A DNA stretch of 64,000 nucleotides, taken from the NCBI GenBank assembly GCA_002682825.1, contig NOKP01000014.1, positions 1,003,559-1,067,558 on the forward strand. Direction: 5' to 3'. The notes under the pieces were generated by a model. It made no database searches. It had not been told where the DNA came from and worked only from the letters and a program-made list of their open reading frames with translations. Of the stretch, positions 10,500 through 21,727 are shown piece by piece; positions within the stretch are counted from its first letter, which is position 1, and every line of letters begins with the position of its first letter. The stretch comes from Neonectria sp. B-13 (Eukaryota > Ascomycota > Sordariomycetes > Hypocreales > Nectriaceae). The position numbers and the translations under genes were made by a program.

Positions 10500-12775
10500 A
10501 TGACTGCTAGAATCCCCCACCCCCTCTCTGATCTCACCGTCGAGGAGACCAACCAGACTCGTGATCTTGTTCTCGCCCTGCACCCTGGAACTGTTGTCAA
10601 CTTCCGCACCATCTATCTCATCGAGCCTCCCAAGGCTGAGGTCCTCCCCTTCCTCGAGCTTGAGCATGCCGGAAAGGTTACTGAGCTCACCCCAAGGCCG
10701 ACACGACTGGCCCAAGCACGTTATGATGTTGTGCATAGCGGCTCAAAGATCCCGGCGTACAATGAGTCCGTTATCGACCTTCGCAAGTCGCACCGGGTAA
10801 GCCACCAGGTTGTTGGATCTGAGCATCACGCCAGTTTGACTGTGTAAGTAAACTCCAATATTGATACCTACCACAAGACTGACTTGAGACGAAGTTTCGA
10901 GTTTGACACGCTTGTGGATTGCATCAAGAAGTCTCCTCTCTTCCAGGAGGCGGTCAAGAAGATCAAGCTGCCCGAGGGTTTTGAGCTTGTTGTAGAGCCA
11001 TGGCCCTACGGCGGCCCGGATGAGGCTGATGGCGACACTCGCTTGTTCCAGGGTCTCTGCTTCGGGAGAGATACTCGGAGCGGCAACCCAGACTCAAACT
11101 TCTACGCGTTCCCCATTCCTCTCATCCCCGTCATGGATGTGAACATGGGAGAGGTCATCCGTATCGACATGCCCGCGACTGGCGGTGGAGGCGATTCCCT
11201 CATTGGAACTGTCCATACCGGCGGGATCATTGATCACTGCAAAGGCGCCGAGTATGTTCCGGAGCTGTTGCCACTTGGTACGCGAAAAGATCTCAAGGCC
11301 TTGACGGTCCAGCAGCCCGATGGGCCCAGCTTTAGCATCACAGACAACCTCATCGAGTGGCAGAAGTGGCGAATGCGAGTCACCTTCAACCCCCGTGAAG
11401 GAGCTGTTCTGCACGATATTCGATATGATGGACGTGAGATCATGTACCGTCTTAGTATCAGCGACATGGTAAGCTCGAAAAGGTTCCCGTGGCTTAAAAT
11501 CACAACTTACTGATACGAAATGCAGACGGTCCCATACGCTGATCCTCGAGCACCATTCCACCGGAAGCAGGCATTTGACTTTGGTGACGGCGGTCTTGGC
11601 CATGCCGTCAACAACCTCACCCTTGGATGTGACTGCCTTGGCGTAATCAAGGTAAGCGATGAACGCATTGTGCCATGTTTTTAGTTCTATTTCGCTGACA
11701 ATTGTTCCAGTACTTCGATGGTGTTTTGACCAAGTCAGATGGTACCGCCGAAGTGAGCAAGAATGTCATCTGCCTGCACGAGCAGGACGATGGCATTGCC
11801 TGGAAGCACACCAACTGGAGAACTGGCCGAGCAGTGGTCACTCGACGCCGCGAACTCGTTGTCCAGTTCATCATCACTCTGGCCAATTACGAGTACATAT
11901 TCGCGTACAAGTTCGACCAAGCAGCTGGCATCGAGGTCGAGGCTAGAGCCACCGGGATCGTCTCCGTCGTCAATATCGACGAGGGCAAGACTGCCCCCTG
12001 GGGCAACGTGGTTAGCCCTGGTGCCTTGGCCCAGAACCATCAGCACGTCTTCTGCGTTCGCATAGACCCTGCCATTGATGGTCACTCCAACACTGTAGTG
12101 CAAGAAGAGAGTCTGCCCATGCGCAGGGACAAGCGGACGAACCCTAACGGAAACTACTACGAAGTAAAGCAGACACCTATCACCACGTCAGGTGGTGTTG
12201 ATGTTGCTCCCTTCAACAACCGTGTCTTCAAGGTTCAGAACCTGGCCAAGAGGAATCCCGTTAGCGGGAAGCCCGTCGGCTACAAAATCGGCGTGCCAGC
12301 GACGCAGCTCCTGCTCGCAGACCCCAACAGCATCCAGGCCGAACGTGCGTTGTTCGCCCAGCATCATCTCTGGGTCACCAAGTACAAGGACGATGAGCTG
12401 TACGCCGGAGGTCGATATACTCTGCAAAGTCGCCGAGAAATCGGCGGTGTCGCCGATGCGGCAGCGCGTAATGAAGATGTCTTAAACGAAGATATTGTGA
12501 TTTGGGCTGTTTTCGGTCTAACTCACAACCCCCGAGTCGAGGACTGGCCTGTCATGTAAGTATTCCATTCCGAGAAGCTAAGTGTTTCCGACACACACTA
12601 ACCACATCCCTATTTTAGGCCTATTGAAAAGCTCCAAGTTCACTTCCAACCGTCAGACTTCTTCAAGGAGAACCCTGCTCTGGATGTTCCGTCAAATGCA
12701 GATATCGGTTCCAAGCTAACAGAGGGCTGCTGCAGTGGATCAAAAGGTCCTAAATTGGAGAAGGGGAAACTGTAG
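10500..12775 (+). CDS. Copper amine oxidase (topaquinone type), 681 aa
   Basis: Oxidatively deaminates a primary amine to aldehyde, ammonia and hydrogen peroxide. Five exons: 10500-10843, 10895-11468, 11526-11651, 11711-12555 and 12619-12775. The N-terminal domain is followed by the catalytic domain with RDTRSGNPDSNFYAFPIPL. The TPQ precursor is Tyr408 in TLANYEY (T-x-x-N-Y). Copper ligands are His458 and His460 (NHQH) and His620 (LTHNPRVEDWPV). The catalytic base is probably Asp324 (AFDFGDGGLG). All expected active-site residues are present, so the enzyme should be active. The C-terminus is GKL, close to a type-1 peroxisomal signal, as might suit a peroxide-producing enzyme; a weak signal at best. 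Its neighbours point to an aromatic amine such as phenylethylamine or tyramine as substrate. That is inference: the sequence does not show specificity. Confidence 0.95.
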
Positions 12776-13154
12776 ACTAAATTGTGGGCTGCTTAAAACC
12801 ACGCGGGTTCCGGAACCAAGGACTGGTAGAAGAATCCGAGTAGACTGTACTGTAAAAGATCATGAACAATTGGCCATGTCAACGAATATATTACCTTATC
12901 ATAATCTCACCATCTGCTCTTCCATGATCCATCGGTGTGGAGTCTTGACAGGTACCGGGGCTCTTGCAGGTTACGTACGACCCCCCACGTTAATAATGCC
13001 AGATTAAAGATAAGCGATCAAATAAACTTGCTTTTGGCTCGTTACATCTGCATAAACGATCTTGGGATGATGGGGACTTTCGGACAGCCTACAATATATC
13101 GAATGACAGCCTGGTAATATTGACTTTCGGTCTGACCGAGGAAGCGTAATCCAG

Positions 13155-13164
13155 CTCGGAATCG
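13155..13164 (+). promoter_or_regulatory. CTCGGAA-type motif, copy 1
   Basis: CTCGGAATCG, matching the first nine bases of the copy at 17955. It lies between the amine oxidase and permease genes. A role as an operator is inferred from repetition only. Confidence 0.3.
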
Positions 13165-13609
13165 AAATGTGGCATCGGAACGCTCTCCATCCTAGCGACA
13201 AGGGACTCCAACCCTTGCTCGCCAGGCGGGTGCATCGGCAAACAACTCCACCAACTAAGTCCACGCCATCCACAGATAACGGCGCGTGTTACAATGCAGG
13301 AACAGTTAGTCCAGCGAGTTTAGGTTAGTCTTTGCGTAGTACGGTAGACTGCAGGGGACGCATGCTGACAACCAACCGCTGCCGGAAACTCGATGTGCAG
13401 CCGGTGCGCGAATCATGTGAGACAACGGGTGATGTACAAAGCCACAACTGCCTCGGTGGTGCTTCAGTTTCCCGCAACAAGGATCGAGTCAGGCATCTCC
13501 CCTGTCTGCAAACACCTTGTTTATCTCATCGCGTTATGCGCTTCCTCGATGAGGGAGCGGGAACTCCACTTCCCCGCAAGCCACCTCCGCAATCTATGCG
13601 ACACGGAAT

Positions 13610-13624
13610 CCGTTTCCGAGTTCC
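13610..13624 (-). promoter_or_regulatory. CTCGGAAACGG motif, copy 2 (permease promoter)
   Basis: On the minus strand this reads GGAACTCGGAAACGG, identical over 15 bases to the copy at 22018-22032. It lies 215 nt before the permease start codon. CGG and CCG half-sites are typical contacts of Zn2Cys6 regulators, one of which is encoded in the cluster. Confidence 0.45.
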
Positions 13625-13838
13625 ACAGTCCCGATCTGTCTCCGGGTGCGAGCCGATCAGGAGCCGAATGGGATTGTGGGACTTGGCTGCTCCCAAAAAG
13701 CAGGCCTTAATAGGCGTCAAGATAGCCTACAACCACTTTTGTGGGTTTCCCTTTATTAAAAGCCAACGCCCCCTTCTCTCCTAACCGTGCCCTTCCAACT
13801 TCTTCTTCAATCTCACAGACGACAAGAATCACACAAAG

Positions 13839-15666
13839 ATGGATGATAATCGGCCACCCAGCGAGGTCGACCTGAAAAGGGAGATCCCCAACCTCGAGCA
13901 TTCGGTCTCACGCCCCCTGAAAAACCTCAGCGATGAAGAGCGCCTTGCCCAGCTAGGCCATCAGCAGGAACTCAGCCGACAGTTCTCCCTCCCTGCTCTT
14001 GGTGCACTCTGCTTGTGTTTGATGGCCACATGGGAGGCCTTATCTACAGTAATCACTACCGCGCTGGTGAGCGGTGGGCCGCCGTGCCTGTTCTACAATT
14101 AGTATGCTCCATCCCTGATTTTGTCGTTGGGTCATAATGCTTACATGGACGTGAAGTGTTCTCTCCTTCATCTGCACAATTGCAATCGTCATCTCTCTGG
14201 GTGAAATCGCGTCCATCTATCCCACCGCAGGCGGTATGCCTCCACGACCCCAACTCCCGACATATATCTAGAACTAATGCTCACTACGTAGGACAATATC
14301 ACTGGGTGGCAGCACTTTGCCCTCCCTCAACTAAGGCTGCAGCGTCCTGGGCAACCGGCTGGATCTCTGTTGGTGGCCAAATCGTTCTTACTGCATCTGC
14401 TGCCTTTGCTGCAGGCCTCCAAGCCCAATCCCTGATTGTCATGAACCATGATGACTACGTCGGCACACGGTGGCAGGGTATGCTCTTCTACTGGGCCGTC
14501 CTAGCTTACGCGGCGGTCCTGAACATTTGGGGCATGAAGGCAATGCCTCACATCAACCTGGCTTCCGGTGAGTGAACCACTCGTCCGTTCGATATGAAAC
14601 CTCGGGCTAAAATCATTTTAGGAATTCTTCATGTCGTCGCTGTGGTGGGGATCGTCATCACTATCGGAGTCATGGCGCCAAAGAACACCTCCTCCTTCGT
14701 CTTCACCGAGTTCGTGAATAGCAGTGGCTGGAAGAGCGATGGCGTCTCCTGGCTCGTTGGCATGCAGAGCGCCGTATATCCCTTTCTCGGGTGGGTTACC
14801 ATCTTCTCTGAGTCTAGCAAGAAGACTTTTACTAACTCGTCAATAGATATGACGCAGCATGCCATCTTGCAGAGGAACTACCAGATGCAGCCCGTAACGT
14901 TCCTTTGGCCATGGTCGGCAGCGTTATTGTCAACGGCGTGATCGGCTTTGTGTACTGCATCGTCCTCCTATACTGCTCCAGCTCCCTCGATTCACTGTTG
15001 CAGTCTCGCATAGGGTTTCCCTTCATGCAGATCTTCCTCGACGCGACGCAGTCTAGAACTGCGGCGACTATCATGTCCCTCGCGCCGGTTATCATTGCTA
15101 TTGCTGCAACCGTCGCAGGAGTCGCGTCCACATCCCGCACTCTTTGGGCGTTCGCTCGGGACAAGGCAACCCCCTTCGACAAATACTTCAGCGCTGTAAA
15201 CCCAAAGCTTCAAGTACCCGTCAACGCTGTGTTACTTGTCCTTGTGTTACAGATGCTTCTTGGTCTTATCTACCTTGGCAACGCCACCGCGTTCAACGCC
15301 GTTTTATCCATGGCCATCATTGGACTATACCTCTCCTACCTGCTTCCGATCTTCTACATGACATTCTACGGGCGCAGTAAATTGAAGAGGAGCGACTATG
15401 GACCGTTCCACTTGCCGGGCTTGGTCGGAGTTGTTGCGAATGTCATCGGCATGGTGTGGATGATTGTCGTCATCATTTTCAGCACATTCCCCATCTCGCT
15501 TCCTGTGACACCACAAAACATGAACTACTCCGTGGTTGTGTTGGCTGGTTGGGCTGCTTTCGGGGCTATTTACTACTACTGGATGGGGAAGGGCAAGTAT
15601 GAGGTTCCGTTGACGGATTTGGCTGTTATCTTGGAAGCTACGGAAGAAGTGATGGTAAAGAATTGA
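13839..15666 (+). CDS. APC-superfamily amino acid/GABA/choline-type permease, 534 aa
   Basis: Plasma-membrane transporter importing an amino acid, amine or choline-like compound. Five exons: 13839-14101, 14157-14233, 14292-14567, 14622-14790 and 14847-15666. After a charged cytoplasmic N-terminus come FSLPALGALCLCLMATWEA (TM1) and the conserved GEIASIYPTAGGQYHW loop after TM2. GYDAACHLAEELPDAARNVP (TM6-7 region) and TSRTLWAFARD (TM8) follow, with about twelve hydrophobic segments in total. These are signatures of the fungal UGA4/HNM1 branch of the amino acid-polyamine-organocation superfamily. The second exon is only 77 nt. Position between the amine oxidase and the homogentisate genes suggests it brings in the amine or the parent amino acid; the true substrate is not visible. 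Confidence 0.92.
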
Positions 15667-16135
15667 GGGGTTTGAATTGTAATTAGGCCATCAATTGGCA
15701 ATGCTAAGATCTACTGGCATAACTTGGAACACACGTAGTATACTCATTGCTACAAGCTTGAACGCAATACCGATATGAATTTGTGATCTGTAACTTTCTT
15801 CAGGAGAACCCCCGTGCCCATGGGGCCGGTACACTGATATGCTTTATGAACTGCCCACATCGCCCTTGGCACATTTGGGTTCCTTCTAACAAGATGAGAT
15901 TAAATAACTCTCGCGCTTCTTTACCTAAACTAATACCTGTAGCGGCGAGTCCTTAATTATTCCTTGCGAAGATCACGATCTCAAGTGAGCTTACCAAAAT
16001 ACTAAGCCTGAAAACGTAGCACTGATAACGTGGAGTATATTTTACTGATCATTTCGACGCGACGGCTCAACTATTGTATGACATAGCCTCAATCCTGCGA
16101 CAGCCTTTTGAAATAGTTCACACTCTCTGAAAACC
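15667..16135. other. Intergenic, convergent gene ends (469 nt)
   Basis: Shared 3' region of the permease and homogentisate dioxygenase genes. No further feature seen. Confidence 0.5.
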
Positions 16136-17703
16136 TCAAGTCGGCCTCTTAAAGTGCGGACGCAAATCCGACCAGCTCTCCTGATTGTACTCGGGCTGAA
16201 TCTTCTGGCATGTTTCCAGTCCCCACTCTGTAACTCCCAAAAATAGACAGCTCTCAAACATGAAAGCCATACTCCCCTCTCCAACCTTCTGAGGCTTGAG
16301 CTCCGCGTTGCTGGCCTTCTCGAAGGTAGCAGCGTCAGGGCCGTGAGACGTCATGACGTTGTGCAAACTCGCTCCGGCCGCTCGGAATCCTCCACCAGCC
16401 TTCGCATCATACTCTCCACAGACTAGGCCCATGAACTCTGACATGGTGTTGCGGTGGTACCACGGCGGCCTGAAGGTGTCTTCCTGGACGAGCCACCTAG
16501 GTGGGAAGATGACGAAGTCGGCGATGGCTGTGCCCGGATGATCGGAGGGTCCAGTCAGCACTGTGTAAATTGATGGGTCAGGGTGGTCAAACGAGGTGCT
16601 TCCAATGACGGAGAAACGGCCGAGATCGTATTTGTAGGGATAATCTTTGCTCTGTGTCAGCACTGTGTCTCGCCTTTGTACAATCACCAAAGTATGGGGA
16701 CACGAAGAACAGTTCTAAAGTCCGTCGCGGAAGTTTGATGTAACTCGGTGCATTTTAGAACTCACATCTGTCGTTGTTGACCTTGTTTAGTATGTGTCTC
16801 GGAGGGAAAAGTTGGTGAATTGTTGACTTACTTTCCATGCCACCCTACTACGTCAAACGGAGTGTGGCCCTGCTTTGCGACAAACAACGAGTTATTGTAC
16901 TTGTTGACGATGGACCAAGCAGTTGAGGTATCCTCATCGAACCTGGCCTGCGGCACTTGGAAGTCTCTCCCGTTTGCCAAGCCGTTGGACCCAATAGGAC
17001 CAAGTTCCGGTAGCTGAAAGTTACCCTGATAGAGCTCAAGGATGTAGCCCCTCACTGGCCCATTCGGCAACGTCACGCGATACTTGATGCCGCGAGGAAT
17101 GACCGCAATCTCGCTGGGTCGAACCAAGAGGTTACCTAGCTCGGTTTGGATATCCAGGACGCCGTGCTGGCCAACAATCAGCATCTCGCCGTCGGAGGAG
17201 TACATGGCCGTGTTGGCATCCATGTCACGGCCGGCAGCGTAGATGTAGATTCCCAGGCCCGACTTCATGGCCGGATCACCAGCGCCAGCCGCCAGCTTCA
17301 GGCCCCGGATCCAGTCGACCTCTTTGTCGATGTCGAAGGGGTCCCATCGCAGCTGGTTAGGGATGTGGTTTAGCTTGGCGCCGAAGTTACCAGTGGTGAC
17401 GTCGGTGAAGGGTTCAAAGGTAGAGTGCGCGGCGGAGGGCAGGACACGATACAGCCATGACTGGAGATTCTCATGTCTCGGAGCTGTAAAGGCCGTCCCA
17501 GAAAGCTTCTCTGCGTAGAGGCCGTACGGTGCCTTTTGTGGTGAGTTGGCGCCGATGGGGAGCGCGCCCTCTACGGCTTCTGATCTGTGCACATTTGTTC
17601 AATAGATGTTCTTGGTCCTAGCAGGATTGACGTACTCGTGCAATGAACCGAATCCATTGAGATATTTGTATTTCTCAGGTGTTTCAAATTTGGTCACAGG
17701 CAT
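16136..17703 (-). CDS. hmgA: Homogentisate 1,2-dioxygenase, 444 aa
   Basis: Opens the aromatic ring of homogentisate to maleylacetoacetate with an Fe(II) centre, in the cytosol. Model on the minus strand: exons 17703-17636, 17584-16832 and 16649-16136. The N-terminus is [20 protein letters not shown]. The central part carries [15 protein letters not shown]. Iron ligands are His339 and Glu345 ([10 protein letters not shown]) and His376 (VMTSHGPD), with active-site His296 in DHPDPSIYT. These positions keep the spacing of the human enzyme. The second intron is 182 nt and its acceptor is the weak point: joining at 16649 gives [14 protein letters not shown], whereas a 14-nt mini-exon near 16786 would also keep the frame. 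The gene is divergent from the fumarylacetoacetase gene across 552 nt, as in many ascomycetes. Confidence 0.92.
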
Positions 17704-18255
17704 CGTCTTAGATCGTGTGTAAGATTGTGTTACAAACAAGATGGTCAATGCTAACGCTTCGATCGCGGGGTACTCTAACAAATCTTCAATCAGTCTGGGG
17801 ACTCTAGCGGGCATCTCCGTATTTCACTTCCTTATCTACAGTCCTCTCTCCCCTCTCGGACGCTTGGTGACACTGCCGCTCTTGACAGCCGTCCAGAATG
17901 ATCCGACGGAACTGGGTTCCGGCGGCTCGTAGTGCGGTTCAACGGAGTTCAAGTCTCGGAATCCGGAATTTCCCCTTACTGACCGGAATAAAAGCCGGCG
18001 ATTCATGCCGGCACTTAGCCGGACGATGCGGGAGCTCAGTTCTAGCTGCGAGCAACCCTGGCTATTTCAAGAGCCGTGTTTCGGGCAATTGATCTTTGGG
18101 TTTTGCGTATTAAATCTCCAGCCTACAAGATATCCATCGTTTTTGTCTAATTAGTCGTACGACCTTGGTTCTACTACATTCACATACTAGCTGCTTCCCG
18201 CTCTAGCTTCCCCCAACAAGATCCTATACCCAGTATTCAAGATCCAATATTCAAG
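17704..18255. promoter_or_regulatory. Divergent promoter of hmgA and fumarylacetoacetase genes
   Basis: 552 nt between two divergent start codons of consecutive pathway steps. It contains CTCGGAATCCGG at 17955-17966, a further CCGGAATAAAAGCCGG at 17982-17997 and several CCGGC blocks. Co-regulation is inferred. Confidence 0.6.
17955..17966 (+). promoter_or_regulatory. CTCGGAA-type motif, copy 3 (hmgA/fah promoter)
   Basis: CTCGGAATCCGG, the same core as the copies at 13610 and 22022 with one extra base between CTCGGAA and CGG. Confidence 0.4.
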
Positions 18256-19606
18256 ATGAAGTCGTGGCTTCCCATCCCACCGGGGTCTCATTTCTCCTTG
18301 GCCAACATCCCCTTCGGCATTATCTCTACGGCCGCTGCTCCCGCACGCCGGCCCGCCATCGCCATCGGCGCCCACGTGCTTGACATCTCCGCCTTCGCCA
18401 AAGAGGGTGGCTTCGCAAAGCTCAAGGATTTCCCTCGGGACAAACTCAGCGTCTTCTCAGAACCGACGCTGAATTCATTTGCTGCTCTGGGACGACCTGT
18501 CCACCGGCTCGTCCGCGAGTATATCCGCGACATCTTCCGCGATGACACACCTTACCCTGATTCCTTGAAGACCAACGAGGTTTTAAAGAAGACGGCTTTG
18601 TTGCCACTGTCCGAGGTCGAGACCCATCTTCCTCTCGCCATCGGAGACTACACCGACTTCTTTGCTGGCCGCAACCACGCTCACAACGTCGGTACCCTCT
18701 TCCGGGGAGCGGCCAATGCTCTGCAGCCCAACTACAACCATCTGCCCGTAGCTTATCACGGCCGAGCCAGCTCGGTTGTAGTCTCTGGTACACCACTTCA
18801 TCGACCCGTTGGCCAGGTGCTGCCCGCGCCGGGAGCTCAGACCCCCGTCTTTAAGCCCTCGGGCAGGATAGACATTGAGCTCGAGATTGGTACATTCCTA
18901 TGCAAAGGCAATCCCCTTGGCCAGCCCATCCCACTGGACAAGGCTGAGGAGTACATCTTTGGCTATGTGCTTATGAATGACTGGAGCGCTCGAGATATCC
19001 AGCAGTGGGAGTATGTCCCTCTTGGGCCTTTTAATGCCAAGAACTTTGGCACTACCATTTCAGCCTGGGTTGTGCTTGCGGATGCCCTAGAGCCTTTCAG
19101 AACCCAGGGCCTGCCAAACGAAGTTGAGTTGCAAAGTTATCTCCGCGAAGAAAGAAAGGACAACGTGCTAGATATCAACTTGGAGGTATCTCTCAGCAGT
19201 GAGTTAATCCGCTCTTCTTGCTACAATGATAGTAGAAAAAGCCTAACCCCATCATCTAGCTGCCAAGGGAAACTCGCGCACCATCACGCGCACCTCTTCC
19301 AAGAACCTTCTCTGGTCGTGGCCCCAGATGATTGCCCACCACACCATCACCGGCTGCAACCTGCGCACTGGCGACCTTCTTGGAAGCGGCACAGTATCCG
19401 GATTTGAAGAGGGCACTCACGGTAGCATTTTAGAACAAACTAAGGGTGGCAAAGTCCCGCTCGAGATCGGAGGCGGAGAGGTGCGCAATTTCCTCGCGGA
19501 TGGTGATACTGTCGTCATTCGAGGGTGGTCCGGCAGCAACGAGGACGAGTTGGTCGGATTCGGAGAATGTTCAGGACAGATTCTGGCTGCTGTGACTCAG
19601 GTATAA
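18256..19606 (+). CDS. fahA: Fumarylacetoacetase, 429 aa
   Basis: Last step of homogentisate degradation: hydrolyses fumarylacetoacetate to fumarate and acetoacetate. Two exons, 18256-19198 and 19260-19606; the 61-nt intron starts GTGAGT and ends CATCTAG. The N-terminal SH3-like domain begins SWLPIPPGSHFSLANIPFG. The catalytic domain has DYTDFFAGRNHAHNVGTLFR (metal ligand Asp134 and catalytic His141) and HLPVAYHGRASSVVVSGTP. It continues with VLMNDWSARDIQQWEY, then SSKNLLWSWPQMIAHHT after the intron. All key residues match the animal enzyme. Length is normal. It is divergent from homogentisate dioxygenase. No maleylacetoacetate isomerase gene, often next to this pair in Aspergillus, is present in the window. 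Confidence 0.96.
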
Positions 19607-20066
19607 CTAGCATAGATAGACTGGCATTAGACAAGGAAAACATGATAAGTCCCACTCATTCGGTACCGTTCTCTTCCACTGGATATCTTGAGAAACCAAA
19701 GGATATATGCGCTTAGCTGAATATCTATGATTGTGCTCTAAGCAGAGGCACTTCCTCATAGTGCATGCTAATGGGGAAATGGTCCAAACGTTACTCTTTT
19801 TCGCGAATCCAATGTGGATGCTTCCTAATCGTCACGTCTGCAAAACACTGTCTACGGTCAACGAGAGAGTTGGTATTTTATGCAACATATGGCTCGACGA
19901 GATACAAGCAGAGTGAAGGATGGGGAACCTGTTTTTATTGGAGCTATTTTTGTTGGTCATTCCTACGTATATTTCATCGACTATAATTGATCATCTGGCC
20001 ACACCCTGATCACCTGTTGCGTCTTGCAATTCCATATTCTTTCAAGGCCCATTCCCCACGTTCTAG
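19607..20066. other. Intergenic, convergent gene ends (460 nt)
   Basis: Between the ends of the fumarylacetoacetase and CYP504-type genes; no feature seen. Confidence 0.45.
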
Positions 20067-21727
20067 TTACGTCTGCACATCCAAAGCCTTCTTCAAGCTC
20101 TTGAGGTCTCGAGGCACAAACTTGGCCCTGTAACGCATGGGGAGTGCCACGAGACTCGTTGGGTCTGCATTGCCATGGACGGGGTGAACATTGACGTTGT
20201 CGTGCTTCTCAACACGGAAGCTGTTCAGCAGTCTCATGTAGATGAGGTACAGCTCTCGGTTCGCGAGTAGCGACCCAGCACACATGCGATAACCCACACC
20301 GTAGGTAAACAACGGGGCGTCGGGCTGCTCGAACCAGCGCTCGGGGCGGAAGTTCTCGGGGTCGGACCAAACCTCGGGGTCTTTTTCAGTGTTAGCGTGT
20401 ATCAATCAGTAAGATTCAGACATGACATACCCATATTGCAGGCCCAAGCATTCAGGAACACGACTGTGCCCTCGGGAATAGTGACGCCGTTGTGGGTGAC
20501 AGCCTTAATAGACGCGCGGGGAAGAGCAAGCCGAAGCACAGTGAAGTATCGAAGGGACTCCTTCACCAATGCAACGATGTATGCGCACTTCTGGTCGTCG
20601 TCGACGTCGCACATAGGCTGGGTAACATCGTAGAACTTTCGAATTTCTTCCTCGGCCTTGTCTTGGATCTCTGGGTGCTGGGAGAGGTAGGCAATAAACC
20701 AGGCAACTTGGGTGGTGACAGTGTCGAGACCGCCGGACAACATGGTCAAGCTGATGGATGTGAGCTCATCCTGGTTGAGTTTCGCCTCCTTGTCCAAGAT
20801 GACATTTGCCTGGATGCAAGGGCTGTAGGTACCGTTCGCAATGCGCTCATCAAGGCCGGTGTTCAGTGAGGTAAGATACTTGTCGCGTCTGCTTCGCATT
20901 TCGCGGGCCTTGGACGAGTGGAAGTTGATGGGGTTGATTCGGAGCATGGGGATATAATCCTGGAGATTGCCGGTGGTGGATCGGAATTTGCTGATCTCCT
21001 CCTCGACATGGGTGATTTCTTCGAAGAGATCGTCCTTCTGGCTCTTCAGGCGAGTGCCCCAGTTGAGAGTGAGGGCCAGGGATAGGGAGAGGCGCTGGAT
21101 CATGGGCATGGGGTCGACGGGGACGATGCCACCATCGCCGTAGGAGTAGAGCTCTTTGATAAAATCCCTGGTTTCAACCTCGAGATGGGGAACATAGGTG
21201 GCCACCGACGGCCGGTTGAGGGCCGAGGCAGCGCCCTTGCGTCGTCGCTTCAGGGAGTCGCTGTAGGGAGACGTGCCAATTGTTGTTCCAGCAGTATCGG
21301 AGAGAATCTAGTCGAGGGATTAAAACACAGACGCCGTCAAATACAAAAATGAGCTAACCTTGTGGAACGTGTAGAACTCTGGTCTTGAGCTGAATGCTTG
21401 GGCATGCTTGCCGAAGATGTCTCTGGCGGCAGCGGCAGAGTTGATGACGACGACGGGGACGTTACCCAGCTGGATTTGGTACACATCGCCAAACTTCTTT
21501 GACCACTCTCGGTACTTGTCGGCAGCGTTGATGCGGATGTCCCAGAGGTTTCCAACAACGGGGAGTCCGGAGGGGCCCTTCATGTGGTTGATCCTGGCAT
21601 TGTGGCGGACCAGCTCATTGATGAAGATGTAAATGACGGGGGCAAGGATTATCGACACGAGAACAGATTGGCCTGGACTCTGCCGAACGTGGTCATTCAG
21701 AGACAAGAGAAGGTTTGCAATAGTCAT
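20067..21727 (-). CDS. CYP504-type cytochrome P450 (phenylacetate/hydroxyphenylacetate hydroxylase), 519 aa
   Basis: Microsomal P450. Three exons on the minus strand: 21727-21359, 21307-20431 and 20380-20067. An N-terminal anchor (SVLVSIILAPVIYIFI) is followed by GPSGLPVVGNLWDI and SSRPEFYTFHK. Then come the I-helix MLSGGLDTVTTQVAWF, the ExxR motif KESLR, PENFRPERW, and the haem loop FTYGVGYRMCAGS with Cys449. The C-terminal DPTSLVALPMRY and FVPRD are typical of the CYP504 family. That family holds phenylacetate 2-hydroxylase (PhacA) and 3-hydroxyphenylacetate 6-hydroxylase (PhacB) of Aspergillus nidulans, which feed homogentisate. Its place beside homogentisate dioxygenase and fumarylacetoacetase fits the PhacB-like step, but A and B types were not separated by alignment. 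It is divergent from the Zn2Cys6 regulator. Confidence 0.88.

Larger units (their letters stand above)
12776..13838. other. Intergenic region between amine oxidase and permease (1.06 kb)
   Basis: No gene is seen. It holds CTCGGAATCG at 13155-13164, an ATCGGAAC core at 13174, a GATAAG element at 13009-13014 and the reverse-strand CTCGGAAACGG at 13610-13620. It is the likely promoter region of the permease gene. Confidence 0.5.
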
